A stretch of 64,000 nt of DNA from Labrys sp. KNU-23 (GTDB lineage: Bacteria > Pseudomonadota > Alphaproteobacteria > Rhizobiales > Labraceae). Under the pieces are notes generated by a model that was given only the letters and a program-made list of their open reading frames with translations, had not been told where the DNA came from and made no database searches. The DNA is taken from assembly GCF_008330945.1 (NCBI RefSeq), contig NZ_CP043489.1, positions 4,971,501 through 5,035,500 on the forward strand, written 5' to 3'. Shown piece by piece: positions 25,593 to 33,997 of this stretch; positions within the stretch are counted from its first letter, which is position 1; each line of letters opens with the position of its first letter. Made by a program: the position numbers and the translations under genes.

Positions 25593-26873
25593 ATGACGGC
25601 GATCGGCACCTCGGAAGCGAGCGAGCCCCTGTTTGCCGACCATCCGGGACGGGCGGCCATCTATGCCGAATTGCATGCCAGGCCGACCGAGCCGATCGCC
25701 ATTTCGGCGCGCATCCGCAGGGTTGCCTTCATGCCGGGGAGCGACGGGCCCTCGCTGGAAGACGTGGCGCGGCGCTTCGCCCTTTTCGCCGGCCAGTCTG
25801 CCTTGCCCTTCGAAGATGCTCGTACACGCCACATCACGGTGGAAAGAGGCGGGCGCAAGGCCACTTTCGAACTCCACAACGAATTTGCCACGCTGACCTG
25901 GCAATCCGTCCTCACCGACCGCGAGCCCTGGCCCGACGATATCGGCCTGGATTGCTTTGCGGGGCTGCAGCGGGTCAGCGCCACGCGCGTCGACCTGACC
26001 GAGACCCACGCCATTTCGGAAGCGGCGCTGGTCGGCTTCAGCCCGATCAGCCTGTGCTATTCCGAACTCTATGACGGCAGGGCCCAGGTCGCGACGGATT
26101 TCAACCGTGATCGCGACGGTTTCACCCGCTACGAGCTTGCGGCCGGGCAGTGCAATGTCGTGCGCCGCGGCGTGCTGGTGCGCCGCCTCCTCGAGATCGA
26201 GACCTACAGCAATTTCGTTTTGCTCGGCCTGCCGGTGGCCCGGGCCCTCGCTTCGACGATCCGCCAGTTCGAGGGAGCGGTGAGCCAGGTGATGGGCCGG
26301 GTCGGCCACGCCCATTCGACAGGGGAGAATCGGGAGGCGCTGGAGGCCATCCATGCGCTATCGGCCGATGTCGGCCGCAGCATCGAGGAAACCAGCTTCC
26401 GTTTCGCGGCAAGCCAGGCCTACGCGGCGGTGCTCGGCACCCGCTTGGGGCAACTCGTCGAGCGGCCGATCGGCGAGTTCACCACGATCGATCGCTATCT
26501 GACCAACCGGACCAACCCGGCCGTCGCCACCTGCCTGGCGACCGAGAAGCGCCTGCAGGCTGTCGCGATGAAGCTGGAGCGTTCGGCCGAACTCCTGAAC
26601 GCCCATATCAGCCTCAGCCTGGAAACGCAGAACCAGACGATTCTCGACACCATCTCGCGCACGTCGGAAAGCCAGTATCGCCTGCAGGAGACGGTGGAGG
26701 GTCTCTCCATCATCGCGATCTCCTACTATGCCCTCGCCATCCTGGGCTACATGATCGAGGGCGTCAGCCATATCTGGCATGTCGACAAGGCCATCGCCAT
26801 GCTGTGCGCGGCGCCGGTGGTGCTGTTCCTGGTCTGGCAGGGCATCAAGCGCCTGCGACGGCATGCTGCCTGA
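25593..26873 (+). CDS. DUF3422 family membrane-anchored protein
   Basis: A 426-aa conserved proteobacterial protein of unknown function. The soluble N-terminal part (HPGRAAIYAELHARPTEPI onward) is the DUF3422 hallmark. The C-terminus has a helical region (AMKLERSAELLNAHISLSLETQNQTILDTISRTSESQYRLQETVEGLS) followed by two membrane helices, IIAISYYALAILGYMIEG and AIAMLCAAPVVLFLVWQGI. The layout recalls coiled-coil/two-helix metal-transport proteins, but no CorA-type GMN motif is present. The ATG at 25593 has GGAG 9 bp upstream. Confidence 0.88.
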   Translation: MTAIGTSEASEPLFADHPGRAAIYAELHARPTEPIAISARIRRVAFMPGSDGPSLEDVARRFALFAGQSALPFEDARTRHITVERGGRKATFELHNEFATLTWQSVLTDREPWPDDIGLDCFAGLQRVSATRVDLTETHAISEAALVGFSPISLCYSELYDGRAQVATDFNRDRDGFTRYELAAGQCNVVRRGVLVRRLLEIETYSNFVLLGLPVARALASTIRQFEGAVSQVMGRVGHAHSTGENREALEAIHALSADVGRSIEETSFRFAASQAYAAVLGTRLGQLVERPIGEFTTIDRYLTNRTNPAVATCLATEKRLQAVAMKLERSAELLNAHISLSLETQNQTILDTISRTSESQYRLQETVEGLSIIAISYYALAILGYMIEGVSHIWHVDKAIAMLCAAPVVLFLVWQGIKRLRRHAA

Positions 26874-27019
26874 GACGCCTGTTCGGACCAGGCAAAAGGG
26901 GCATCGAAAGCTGCCTCATCGAGGTGTTTCTGCGCCGGGAAACTCTCTCATCGCCTCACTTGCGAGTCTGGCACATCTGCCATTGTCGGGCGTTTTTCGG
27001 ACCGCCCGCCAGCGACCCG

Positions 27020-27346
27020 TCAGTTTTTGGGAACGCATTGGCCGGCGTGATTGGGGCGGAGCGTCGGTGGGCACACGTCGATGTTCCTGCGATGCTCTGA
27101 TAGCCGGCCGACCGAGGCACTCGACACCATGCGTCGGGGATCGAACGCATCGCGACTTGCATCATTGACGGTGAGATTGGGCACGCATCTCCGCCATTGA
27201 TTGAAATGGAAGCCCGGTGAACATTCGGGCGCCGCTGCCACGGGCGTATCTGCCATGACGGCCTCTTGCGCCGCAACTCTGGCAGGCATGAGCACCACCA
27301 GGCACATCAGGGTGGCGGGCAGCAGGACGGAGGCTCTTGCGATCAT
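27020..27346 (-). CDS. Small secreted protein with two C-X11-C units
   Basis: A 108-aa protein with a strong signal peptide (MIARASVLLPATLMCLVVLMPARVAAQ). The mature part contains two similar units, C-X11-C-V-P-N and C-X11-C-V-P-K-N at the very end (ECSPGFHFNQWRRCVPN and VCPPTLRPNHAGQCVPKN), which look like a duplicated disulfide-closed loop. The ATG at 27346 gives a good signal peptide; earlier ATGs in frame add a poor N-terminus. Not assigned to a named family; periplasmic or surface location is inferred. Confidence 0.65.
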   Translation of the reverse strand: MIARASVLLPATLMCLVVLMPARVAAQEAVMADTPVAAAPECSPGFHFNQWRRCVPNLTVNDASRDAFDPRRMVSSASVGRLSEHRRNIDVCPPTLRPNHAGQCVPKN

Positions 27347-27989
27347 GGCGGGCTCGGGGCTGATGGGGATGTGTCGAGATGCACTGCATGGATCACCGAG
27401 ATGATCCATGTGCGACTTAGCCTTTGATGTGATGCAAGGTTGTGCGTTTTCGCACAGGACGCGCAATGCCCTGTTCAGTCTCTTCCTGGCCGGAACATGC
27501 GATGCATGGACAGATCCAAAAAGGGGGAGGCCCGGGAAGGACGCCTTGCTGAGGTTGTCATCCGGGCCTCCGAGTTCCCAGATGGGAACGCCCGTGAGTT
27601 AGACTTCTGAAACTTAGATGAGAATTAGAAGCCGACCCGGTCAGGCCATACGAAGGTATCGGCACTACATACCCTGATATAACGACATCTTGGATCCTGG
27701 CGCATGCTGCGCGCCCTGCACCAGTTCGGCGACATTGTCGTATCCCAAGGGCTCAGTCCTGGCATGTTGCGAAGCGGAAGGGGGATGTCGCAGTTGCATA
27801 CTCGCGAGAACGCTGCTGGAGCGCATCAGCATGGCATTGCGCCCTGAAGCAATAGTGATGAGCCTGGCATGGAACGGACTAGTACGGATGTAGAATTCAT
27901 ATTGGCCGAGGGAATCGGCTAGAGAGACGATCGAAAGCTGGCTGAGCGCGGCCTGCTAGTTTTGTTCGGGCCTTTTGAGGGGCTTTCAA
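27347..27989. other. 643-bp stretch without a credible gene
   Basis: Only short, non-conserved-looking frames occur on either strand. The one clear structure is GAGGCCCGG (27527-27535) pairing with CCGGGCCTC (27562-27570) around a 26-nt loop, without a T-tract. Base composition is more balanced than in the flanking genes. The right end must hold the promoter of the membrane-protein gene at 27990. Confidence 0.5.
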
Positions 27990-28493
27990 GTGGATAGTTA
28001 CGTTCCTGCGACCAATACCGTTTCATTCGGAGCGGCTGTCTTCCGCTTTTCGTGGTTGTATATTCTTACCGCAATCGCCGTCGTCGCCATTGCCTTCCTG
28101 CTCGAGACATTTTTACATGTCGACGTGGACAATAACTCCTTCCTGGGCGTCCTGCCGTTGATGGGCGCAGGCACGGGAACCGGGAAATATTATGCCTCCC
28201 GCACCGGCATGAAGCCGAGGGGCGGCAAGGCCTGGTCGATAGCGCTCTTCGGCTTCGTCATATCGCTGGTTTTCAACCTGGTCGTGATCTTTGGCTTTGT
28301 CGCCCTGACCGACTCTTGGCAGGAGATCGGTAGCCTCGGATCCCTGCGCCTGCGCGGTCAGGAGCAATGGCTGGTGCCCCTGGTGCTCGGCGGGCTGTTC
28401 CTGCTCTTCGTGGCGCTGACCCGCCTGTTCCTGTGGATGGGAGCCAACCCCGTCGTGAAGAAGATGCGGAAGGACGCCACCAGCGCGTTCTGA
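27990..28493 (+). CDS. Four-helix membrane protein, possibly ABZJ_00895 family
   Basis: A 167-aa predicted inner-membrane protein with four hydrophobic segments: FSWLYILTAIAVVAIAFLLETFL, NSFLGVLPLMGAG (weak), WSIALFGFVISLVFNLVVIFGFVAL and WLVPLVLGGLFLLFVALTRLFLWMG. A glycine-rich loop GAGTGTGKYYASRTGMKPRGGKAW separates helices 2 and 3, as in ABZJ_00895-type proteins of unknown function. The GTG at 27990 is placed about 7 bp after GAGGGG; the TTG at 27975 is an alternative. A perfect hairpin follows the stop. Confidence 0.65.
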   Translation: MDSYVPATNTVSFGAAVFRFSWLYILTAIAVVAIAFLLETFLHVDVDNNSFLGVLPLMGAGTGTGKYYASRTGMKPRGGKAWSIALFGFVISLVFNLVVIFGFVALTDSWQEIGSLGSLRLRGQEQWLVPLVLGGLFLLFVALTRLFLWMGANPVVKKMRKDATSAF

Positions 28494-28513
28494 AAGACAG
28501 GAGCGCAAAAGCC

Positions 28514-28535
28514 CCTCCGGCGCGAAGGCCGGAGG
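28514..28535 (+). terminator. Hairpin after the four-helix membrane protein gene
   Basis: CCTCCGGC (28514-28521) and GCCGGAGG (28528-28535) make a perfect 8-bp stem with loop GCGAAG, 21 bp after the stop codon. No T-run follows; called a terminator by position and stability only. Confidence 0.5.
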
Positions 28536-28652
28536 CGAGGGCGAATGTCGCCTTCGGCAGGTCGAGGGACGAGCGTGCATGTCGGACTTGCGCGACCGAC
28601 ATAGCCACGTCGTCAACATCGGACTATGTTACGTAACGGCATAGGAGACCCG

Positions 28653-28901
28653 ATGTTCAAATTGTTTTACGACATGTCGATGCTCGCTTTTGAATCGCAG
28701 CAGGCCATTTGGCTGCGTACGCTTCGGCTGGCGCAAGGTGGAAGCCGTGCCGAGCGTGAGGCCAAGCTGATGATCAGCGAAAAAGTCACGGCCGCGCAGA
28801 AGGCCGCTGGCAAGCTCATGACGGGTACGACGCCCGGCACCGTCGTGCGAGACTATCGTCGCAAGGTTCGTTCCAATGTGAAGCGACTGTCCAAGCCCTG
28901 A
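28653..28901 (+). CDS. Small conserved helical protein (Rhizobiales, sometimes mis-annotated antifreeze protein)
   Basis: An 82-aa, almost entirely helical, basic protein: MFKLFYDMSMLAFESQQAIW, LRTLRLAQGG, EREAKLMISEKVTAAQKAAGKLM and a basic tail RDYRRKVRSNVKRLSKP. I recall close relatives in many Hyphomicrobiales annotated as antifreeze protein or hypothetical; it also resembles short phasin-like helices, and no function is established. The ATG at 28653 follows TAGGAGACCC. A 10-bp palindrome GTTACGTAAC (28628-28637) lies 15 bp before the start and could be an operator. Confidence 0.75.
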   Translation: MFKLFYDMSMLAFESQQAIWLRTLRLAQGGSRAEREAKLMISEKVTAAQKAAGKLMTGTTPGTVVRDYRRKVRSNVKRLSKP

Positions 28902-29053
28902 CAGCTGGCGGCACGGGCTCAGCCAGTCGGCTGTGGCGAATATCGCAGCCAGGACAGGCCGGGGCTATCACGCCGCCGTCACACCATTTGGTCTAATTGT
29001 CATGCGTTGTCGGCGGTTCCCAAAACCGGCCCGACACGTCGCATCCGATCTTG

Positions 29054-29088
29054 GCCCGGCAAGTTGCGTAGCGCCGGGCTTTTTCTTT
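29054..29088 (+). terminator. Intrinsic terminator 1
   Basis: GCCCGGC (29054-29060) pairs with GCCGGGC (29073-29079), followed by TTTTTCTTT. It is 153 bp after the small helical protein gene and may end either that mRNA or a short RNA. Confidence 0.75.
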
Positions 29089-29208
29089 GTCTGCAAAGGG
29101 TCAAGTTAGGGGCTGGAACGTTCATGTGACTTACGCGTCACGATCGTATCACGTGATATGGAATTTATCACAGCGTCCCGCGATTCAGCGGGGCAGCAAC
29201 CCCCTTGG

Positions 29209-29241
29209 CCCGGCGTTCCGACAGCGCCGGGTTTTTCTTTT
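29209..29241 (+). terminator. Intrinsic terminator 2
   Basis: CCCGGCG (29209-29215) pairs with CGCCGGG (29225-29231) around a 9-nt loop, followed by TTTTTCTTTT. It resembles terminator 1 in sequence, and no coding sequence lies between them. Confidence 0.75.
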
Positions 29242-29359
29242 GGCGGCCGGATCGATTGCTCGAACGACGCCCGACCGGGTTGGGTGCGGCGACAAGCGGC
29301 GGCCTGTCACGTCTTCGTTTCGCCTTTCGACGCGCCTGGTCGCAAAGCCTGTCGACTTT

Positions 29360-30364
29360 TCAGGCGATGCCCCGGCGGCCGGAAACCCTCTTCAGGAACT
29401 GCATTGGCGATTTCAACCGCGTCATCGGCGAATAGACGATATCCTGGAAGGTCTTGGGATTGGGCATTTCAAGGGCGGAAACCAGCCTTGCCTTGAGGGC
29501 ATCCCCTCTCGGCGAGCGGCCGGGCGGCCGCGGCTTCAACCTGAGTTGGCGCAGCATGAAGTTAGCCTGATAGATCCTGGCCCGTTGCTCCAGGGCGCGC
29601 ATGCAGAAGGAAATGCTCAAGCTCACCGAGATGTTGCTGCCGTTCTTGACCCAATGGGGCGCGACAGGCGGATGGTGCACGGCTTCACCGGGCGTCAGCT
29701 GGTAGATCTGGCCGTGGCTCTGCAATTCGGGTTTGTAGCGTGGGGTATTGTAGCTGCTGGCATAGAAGCGTTCGAGCTCGATTTCCGGCAGAACTTCCCG
29801 ATCCCCGGGATCGAACAGGCAGACATCCTTCTCCCCCTGAATCTGGAACAGGAAGTTTGATTCGTGGTCGATATGGAAGGGGGTGGAAATCCCCGGAGAG
29901 GTGAGAATCACGGTCAGGGTTGCCCAGGTCACCTCCTGGCGGAACGGACGATCGGCATAGGTCCCGATTTCGTCGATGAGCATGGCGAGGACCCGGGCGT
30001 AATCGGGATTGTAGTCCTGCGTACGCGAAAGCCTGATCCAGGAACCGCCCTCGCCGAGGCGCTCGATCACCTCTGTCAGGCGATCATGTTGTGCAGCCTC
30101 GGTGAATTTGCTGCTGATCGATTCCTTTCTCAAATCGAGTGCGAGAAAGTCGGCAGCATTGCCACTCCCGATGATATTGCGGGCAGTTTTGACGATCTCT
30201 GGGATCTCGAACAAGCCACTCCGGCAAAGTGTGTGATGAACTTTGAAAGGTCGAATGTTGTAATTTTCTTTAAATGTTCGTTCGCTGGTTTCGAGTATGT
30301 GATCTATTTCATCGGAATTTGATGGCAGTCCTCTCTCTATTTTGCTTTCAAAGGCGATGTTCAT
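29360..30364 (-). CDS. JmjC/cupin-8-like putative Fe(II)-dependent oxygenase
   Basis: A 334-aa protein whose centre looks like a JmjC/cupin fold. TSPGISTPFHIDHESNFLFQIQGEKDVCLFDP carries H164-x-D166, and QLTPGEAVHHPPVAPHWVKNGSNISVSLSISF carries a distal histidine (H237), giving the HxD...H iron facial triad. Homologues include protein or small-molecule hydroxylases; 2-oxoglutarate dependence is inferred. The coding sequence, particularly the 5' part, is AT-richer than its neighbours, suggesting transfer. The ATG at 30364 is preceded by a weak GAGCGAG; an upstream ATG at 30427 would add 21 residues. No obvious partner gene except a tiny co-directional ORF upstream. Confidence 0.7.
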   Translation of the reverse strand: MNIAFESKIERGLPSNSDEIDHILETSERTFKENYNIRPFKVHHTLCRSGLFEIPEIVKTARNIIGSGNAADFLALDLRKESISSKFTEAAQHDRLTEVIERLGEGGSWIRLSRTQDYNPDYARVLAMLIDEIGTYADRPFRQEVTWATLTVILTSPGISTPFHIDHESNFLFQIQGEKDVCLFDPGDREVLPEIELERFYASSYNTPRYKPELQSHGQIYQLTPGEAVHHPPVAPHWVKNGSNISVSLSISFCMRALEQRARIYQANFMLRQLRLKPRPPGRSPRGDALKARLVSALEMPNPKTFQDIVYSPMTRLKSPMQFLKRVSGRRGIA

Positions 30365-30516
30365 GATCAGTAACTCGCTCTTTCTGGAATGCCCCCAGTC
30401 CAGTAACACTGATGATATCACCTGCATGAAATTTTATAAGGAGTAGGAACTCTTCAAATATTAACTCTTTAGGGGGATGAGTATCGCGATCGTGTCATCA
30501 TCTAAGATGATTAGTT

Positions 30517-30657
30517 TCAAAAATTGTCCCGTTGGGGAAAATTTGTCTCCGTTATGAAAGGTATTCGGAAATTCGGGCCGTGATATTGCTCGAATTCTGG
30601 CAGATATACCTTACGATGCGGCACCCTGTAGTTATTTTCGGTGAGTGTAATATTCAT
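30517..30657 (-). CDS. Possible 46-aa peptide ORF upstream of the JmjC-like gene
   Basis: The frame encodes MNITLTENNYRVPHRKVYLP followed by a polar, aromatic-rich remainder (residues 21-46) ending FPQRDNF. It is co-directional with, and about 150 bp upstream of, the JmjC-like gene, in the AT-rich patch. No Shine-Dalgarno-like sequence is evident, and a longer TTG-started version (from 30783) exists. A substrate-peptide role for the oxygenase is conceivable but purely inferential. Confidence 0.25.
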   Translation of the reverse strand: MNITLTENNYRVPHRKVYLPEFEQYHGPNFRIPFITETNFPQRDNF

Positions 30658-30932
30658 CGCGAATGGGCCAGCCAGAACTATGGATGCCGTAAGCGCCGGC
30701 CACGGGCCCAACGTGTTCTCAAACAAGCTTCCAGGACAGAGCGACGGCTTTCTGTTGGGCGATGCCGATATCATCCGGCTCAATCATGGCAGCATTCGCC
30801 GACATGCTCTTCCACCTCCAGCCGCGCTCCAGCCGCTTGGCGGCGGCCATCGCTGCGCAATCTCTGCACGTCGCGCATGGCGGGAAGGAAAACGAGGGGG
30901 CAAGCGTGGAGCGACGGGATTTGAAACGAAAG

Positions 30933-30954
30933 AAGGCGCCCCGAAGGGCGCCTT
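30933..30954 (-). terminator. Terminator of tRNA-Lys with UUCG tetraloop
   Basis: AAGGCGCCC and GGGCGCCTT form a perfect 9-bp stem; read on the minus strand the loop is TTCG closed by C-G, the very stable UUCG tetraloop, followed by CTTTCGTTTC. It lies 30 bp beyond the 3' end of the tRNA. T-rich sequence on the plus-strand side also allows bidirectional use. Confidence 0.75.
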
Positions 30955-30984
30955 GCTTTTCTTTAGCAATATCAGGAGTTTCGA

Positions 30985-31060
<76 letters not shown>

Positions 31061-31238
31061 ATCGAAACCACCGAAGCGCGACGCGGTGCCGCGTTCGATG
31101 GCCGCGATGTAGCAAAGCTCTTGGTGCGTGTCCAGCGTGTGACGGAAAAATTCTTCAGCTTTTTTGAAATCGCCTTTCTCCGTGCTATTCGAAGGCTATA
31201 TTCAGAAGCGCCATTCATTAAATCGCTGGAGGTCATTG

Positions 31239-33554
31239 ATGCCGCCCACCAAATTTGGCGTTGGCCAAGCCGTGCGTCGCAAGGAGGATCAGTCCTTCAT
31301 CACCGGCACGGGCCGGTATGTCGATGACGAATCGCGTTCCGGCGTGCTCAGGGCCTATGTGCTGCGCTCGCCCTATGCCCATGCCCGTTTCAGCATCGGC
31401 GATCTTTCCGAAGCCTCGGCGATGCCGGGCGTGCGGTTGATTCTGACGGCTGCCGATCTCGATGGTCTCGGCGATCTTCCCTGTCTTGCCCTGATGGAGA
31501 ATGCCGACGGCTCGCCGCAGCGGCCACAGCCCTATCCGCTGCTGGCACGCGATGTGGTGCGCCATGTCGGCGATGCCGTGGCCTTCGTGGTCGCCGATTC
31601 GCTCATCGAGGCGCGTGACGCGGCCGAGGCGATCCCGGTGGACTACGAATCGCTGGATGCCATCGTGGGGTCCGTCGCTGCCCTGGAGCCGGGTGCGTCG
31701 CTGGTCTGGCCCGAGCATGGCTCGAACCTCGCCTTCGACGCCCAGATCGGCAATGCCAGGAAGGTGGCCAAGGCCTTCGAGAAGGCGGCCCGCGTGGTGT
31801 CTCTCGACGTCGTCAACAACCGCCTGGTCGCCAACTACATGGAAACCCGCGGCTGCCTCGCCGAATGGGACGGCCAGCGCCTCACCCTGACGGTCGGCAG
31901 CCAGGGGGTGCATTCCATCCGCGACACGCTCGCCAACCATGTCTTCAAGGTCAAGCCCGACAAGGTGCATGTGAAGACCGGCGATGTCGGTGGCGGCTTT
32001 GGCACCAAGGCCTTCATGTATCGCGAATACCCGCTCTCCCTGGAGGCGGCGCGCCGCCTCGGCAAGCCGGTGAAGTGGTTTGCCGACCGGGCGGAACATT
32101 TCCTGGCCGACACCCAGGGCCGCGACAATATCAGCCGCATCGAGGCGGCACTCGACCGGCGTTCGCGCATCCAGGCGGTCAAGATCGACATCATCGGCGA
32201 TCTCGGCGCCTATCTTTCGCAGTTCGGCCCCTTCATTCCCTGGCTTGGTGCCCTGATGGCGACCGGCGCCTATGCGATATCGGCCATGGATGTCAGGGTG
32301 CGCGGCGTCTTCACCAACACATTGCCCGTCGATGCCTATCGTGGCGCCGGCAGGCCGGAGGCCGCCTATCTCATCGAGCGGTTGATGGATGCCATCGCCT
32401 TCGAGACCGGGCTTTCGGTCGATACGGTGCGCATGCGCAATTTCGTCAAGCCCGAGCAGATGCCGTTCAAGGCGCCGACCGGCCGCACCTATGATTCGGG
32501 TGATTTCGAGGGCCATATGCGCAAGGCCATGGATGTCGCCGGCTGGGGCGATTTCAAGGGCCGCTGGCAGGCCTCCAAGAAAGCCGGCAAGTTCCGTGGC
32601 ATCGGCATGTCTACCTATATCGAGGCCTGTGCCGACGGGCCGAAGGAAGCCGCCAGCGTCACGCTCGAAAAGGACGGTACCGCGACCGTGTTGATCGGCA
32701 CGCAGACCAACGGGCAGGGGCATCTGACGGCCTATGCTCAGTTCGTTTCGCAATATCTCGACCTGCCGCTGGAGCGCATCAACGTGATCCAGGGCGATTC
32801 CGACCTGATCAAGACAGGCGGCGGCACCGGCGGCTCGCGCTCGATCCCGGTGGGCGGCGCTTCCGTGGCCCGGGCGAGCCAGACCCTGGCGGAGAAGCTG
32901 AAGACGCTCGCCTCCGACGAACTCGAGGCCGGCATTGCCGATCTTGAAATCGTCGAGGGCCGGGTGCGCGTGGTCGGCACCGACAAGGCGATCGACTTTG
33001 CAGCGCTCGCCCGCCTGCCCAAGGCCACGCCTGATCTGCTCAGCGCCGAGACCGACTATCAGCCCGGCGAGGCGACCTATCCCAACGGCACGCATATCTG
33101 CGAGCTGGAGATCGATCCTCAGACAGGGGTCACCGATATCCTCGGCTACACCATCGTCGACGATTTCGGCATGGTGGTGAACCCGCTGCTGCTGGAGGGC
33201 CAGGTGCATGGCGGCGTGGTCCAGGGCATCGGCCAGGCCCTGCTGGAGCGGACGGTCTATTCGGAAGACGGGCAGTTATTGACGGCATCTCTCACCGATT
33301 ATGCCTTGCCACGCGCGGATGATCTGCCCTTCATCCATTTCGAGACGCGCAACATTCCCTGCAAGAACAATCCGCTCGGCGTCAAGGGGGCGGGCGAGGC
33401 CGGAACCATCGGCGCCGCCCCGGCGGTGATGAATGCGGTGATCGATGCGCTCAGGCGCGGCGTCGGCGTCACCAAGCTCGACATGCCGGCGACCCCCGAG
33501 GTGGTGTGGCGCACGATCCAGGACGCGCAGGCAAGGAAGCTGGCGGCGGAATAG
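31239..33554 (+). CDS. Form II CoxL-like xanthine dehydrogenase/aldehyde oxidase family molybdoprotein
   Basis: A 771-aa molybdenum-hydroxylase large subunit. The N-terminal domain (GRYVDDESRSGVLRAYVLRSPYAHARF) is followed by molybdopterin-binding segments GDVGGGFGTKAF, the active-site loop AYRGAGRPEA (366-375) and the catalytic glutamate E720 in GVKGAGEAGT. AYRGAGR is the form II signature; true CO dehydrogenases have AYRCSFR, so CO oxidation is unlikely and an aldehyde or N-heterocycle is the probable substrate. The ATG at 31239 follows TGGAGG. No small iron-sulfur or FAD subunit gene is adjacent, which is unusual for the family. Confidence 0.9.
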   Translation: MPPTKFGVGQAVRRKEDQSFITGTGRYVDDESRSGVLRAYVLRSPYAHARFSIGDLSEASAMPGVRLILTAADLDGLGDLPCLALMENADGSPQRPQPYPLLARDVVRHVGDAVAFVVADSLIEARDAAEAIPVDYESLDAIVGSVAALEPGASLVWPEHGSNLAFDAQIGNARKVAKAFEKAARVVSLDVVNNRLVANYMETRGCLAEWDGQRLTLTVGSQGVHSIRDTLANHVFKVKPDKVHVKTGDVGGGFGTKAFMYREYPLSLEAARRLGKPVKWFADRAEHFLADTQGRDNISRIEAALDRRSRIQAVKIDIIGDLGAYLSQFGPFIPWLGALMATGAYAISAMDVRVRGVFTNTLPVDAYRGAGRPEAAYLIERLMDAIAFETGLSVDTVRMRNFVKPEQMPFKAPTGRTYDSGDFEGHMRKAMDVAGWGDFKGRWQASKKAGKFRGIGMSTYIEACADGPKEAASVTLEKDGTATVLIGTQTNGQGHLTAYAQFVSQYLDLPLERINVIQGDSDLIKTGGGTGGSRSIPVGGASVARASQTLAEKLKTLASDELEAGIADLEIVEGRVRVVGTDKAIDFAALARLPKATPDLLSAETDYQPGEATYPNGTHICELEIDPQTGVTDILGYTIVDDFGMVVNPLLLEGQVHGGVVQGIGQALLERTVYSEDGQLLTASLTDYALPRADDLPFIHFETRNIPCKNNPLGVKGAGEAGTIGAAPAVMNAVIDALRRGVGVTKLDMPATPEVVWRTIQDAQARKLAAE

Positions 33555-33641
33555 GCAGAATACTGGACCTGGCTGCCTTCACCCGTTGGGGAGGGCAGCC
33601 AGGCCTTGTTACCCGAGCTCCTGGTCCGGATGACCGCTGGC

Positions 33642-33821
33642 CTATTTGGCGGTGGACAGGGCTTCGAACAGGAAGCGGCGTTCGGAGAGGCTGAGCTTGC
33701 CAAGGTGCCAGCCGGGCGTGAGCCTCTCGAGTTCCTTTTCCCAGGCGGCGTCGGCGGAATGCCGGCGGGAGCATTCACCCCTGGCGATGCATGTGAAGAT
33801 TGCAAGGAACCTGCTGACCAT
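33642..33821 (-). CDS. Small hypothetical protein (59 aa)
   Basis: A short minus-strand frame: MVSRFLAIFTCIARGECSRR, followed by HSADAAWEKELERLTPGWHL and GKLSLSERRFLFEALSTAK. The amphipathic, protein-like composition (WEKELERL, LSLSERRFLFEAL) and its placement in an otherwise empty 440-bp gap between convergent genes make it a plausible real gene. No family recognised. An AATGAG motif sits just before the ATG as a weak ribosome site. Confidence 0.5.
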   Translation of the reverse strand: MVSRFLAIFTCIARGECSRRHSADAAWEKELERLTPGWHLGKLSLSERRFLFEALSTAK

Positions 33822-33997
33822 GGGCTCATTCTCGTCGCGCCGTCTCGATTGAGAGTATCCGTAGCCTCAAGGGCGTGACGCCGGTGTGTCGATGGGAACA
33901 GGTTGCTGCAGATCTTTCCGCGTCGCTCCTCCTGAAGATCGATATCGGCCTTGCAGCGACGCTTTGGCTGCCCGGGCAACCCTCGCGGCAGTTCTTT

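Larger units (their letters stand above)
28902..29359. ncRNA. 458-bp intergenic region with two similar terminators; possible tandem sRNA genes
   Basis: No protein gene is credible here. Two intrinsic terminators of closely similar sequence end at 29088 and 29241, both reading GGCCCGGC, loop, GCGCCGGG then TTTTTCTTT on the plus strand, 155 bp apart. The second is far from any upstream coding sequence, so it most likely ends a short untranslated transcript starting between 29089 and 29208. That stretch contains the palindromes GTGAC/GTCAC and ATCACGTGAT. No known RNA family was recognised. Confidence 0.4.
30365..30984. other. AT-rich gene-poor stretch between the JmjC-like gene and tRNA-Lys
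   Basis: About 620 bp with markedly lower GC than the rest of the window, most obvious from 30420 to 30660. No gene of normal size is supported. A 46-codon frame on the minus strand (30517-30657) is the only candidate and is listed separately. The right end holds the tRNA terminator. Confidence 0.5.

Noticed and set aside
31233..33209. 658-codon open frame opposite the CoxL-like gene
   Set aside because: Antisense shadow; the plus-strand frame has an intact molybdopterin active site.
31239..33554. Carbon monoxide dehydrogenase large subunit
   Set aside because: The active-site loop is AYRGAGR (form II), not AYRCSFR, and coxS/coxM are absent.
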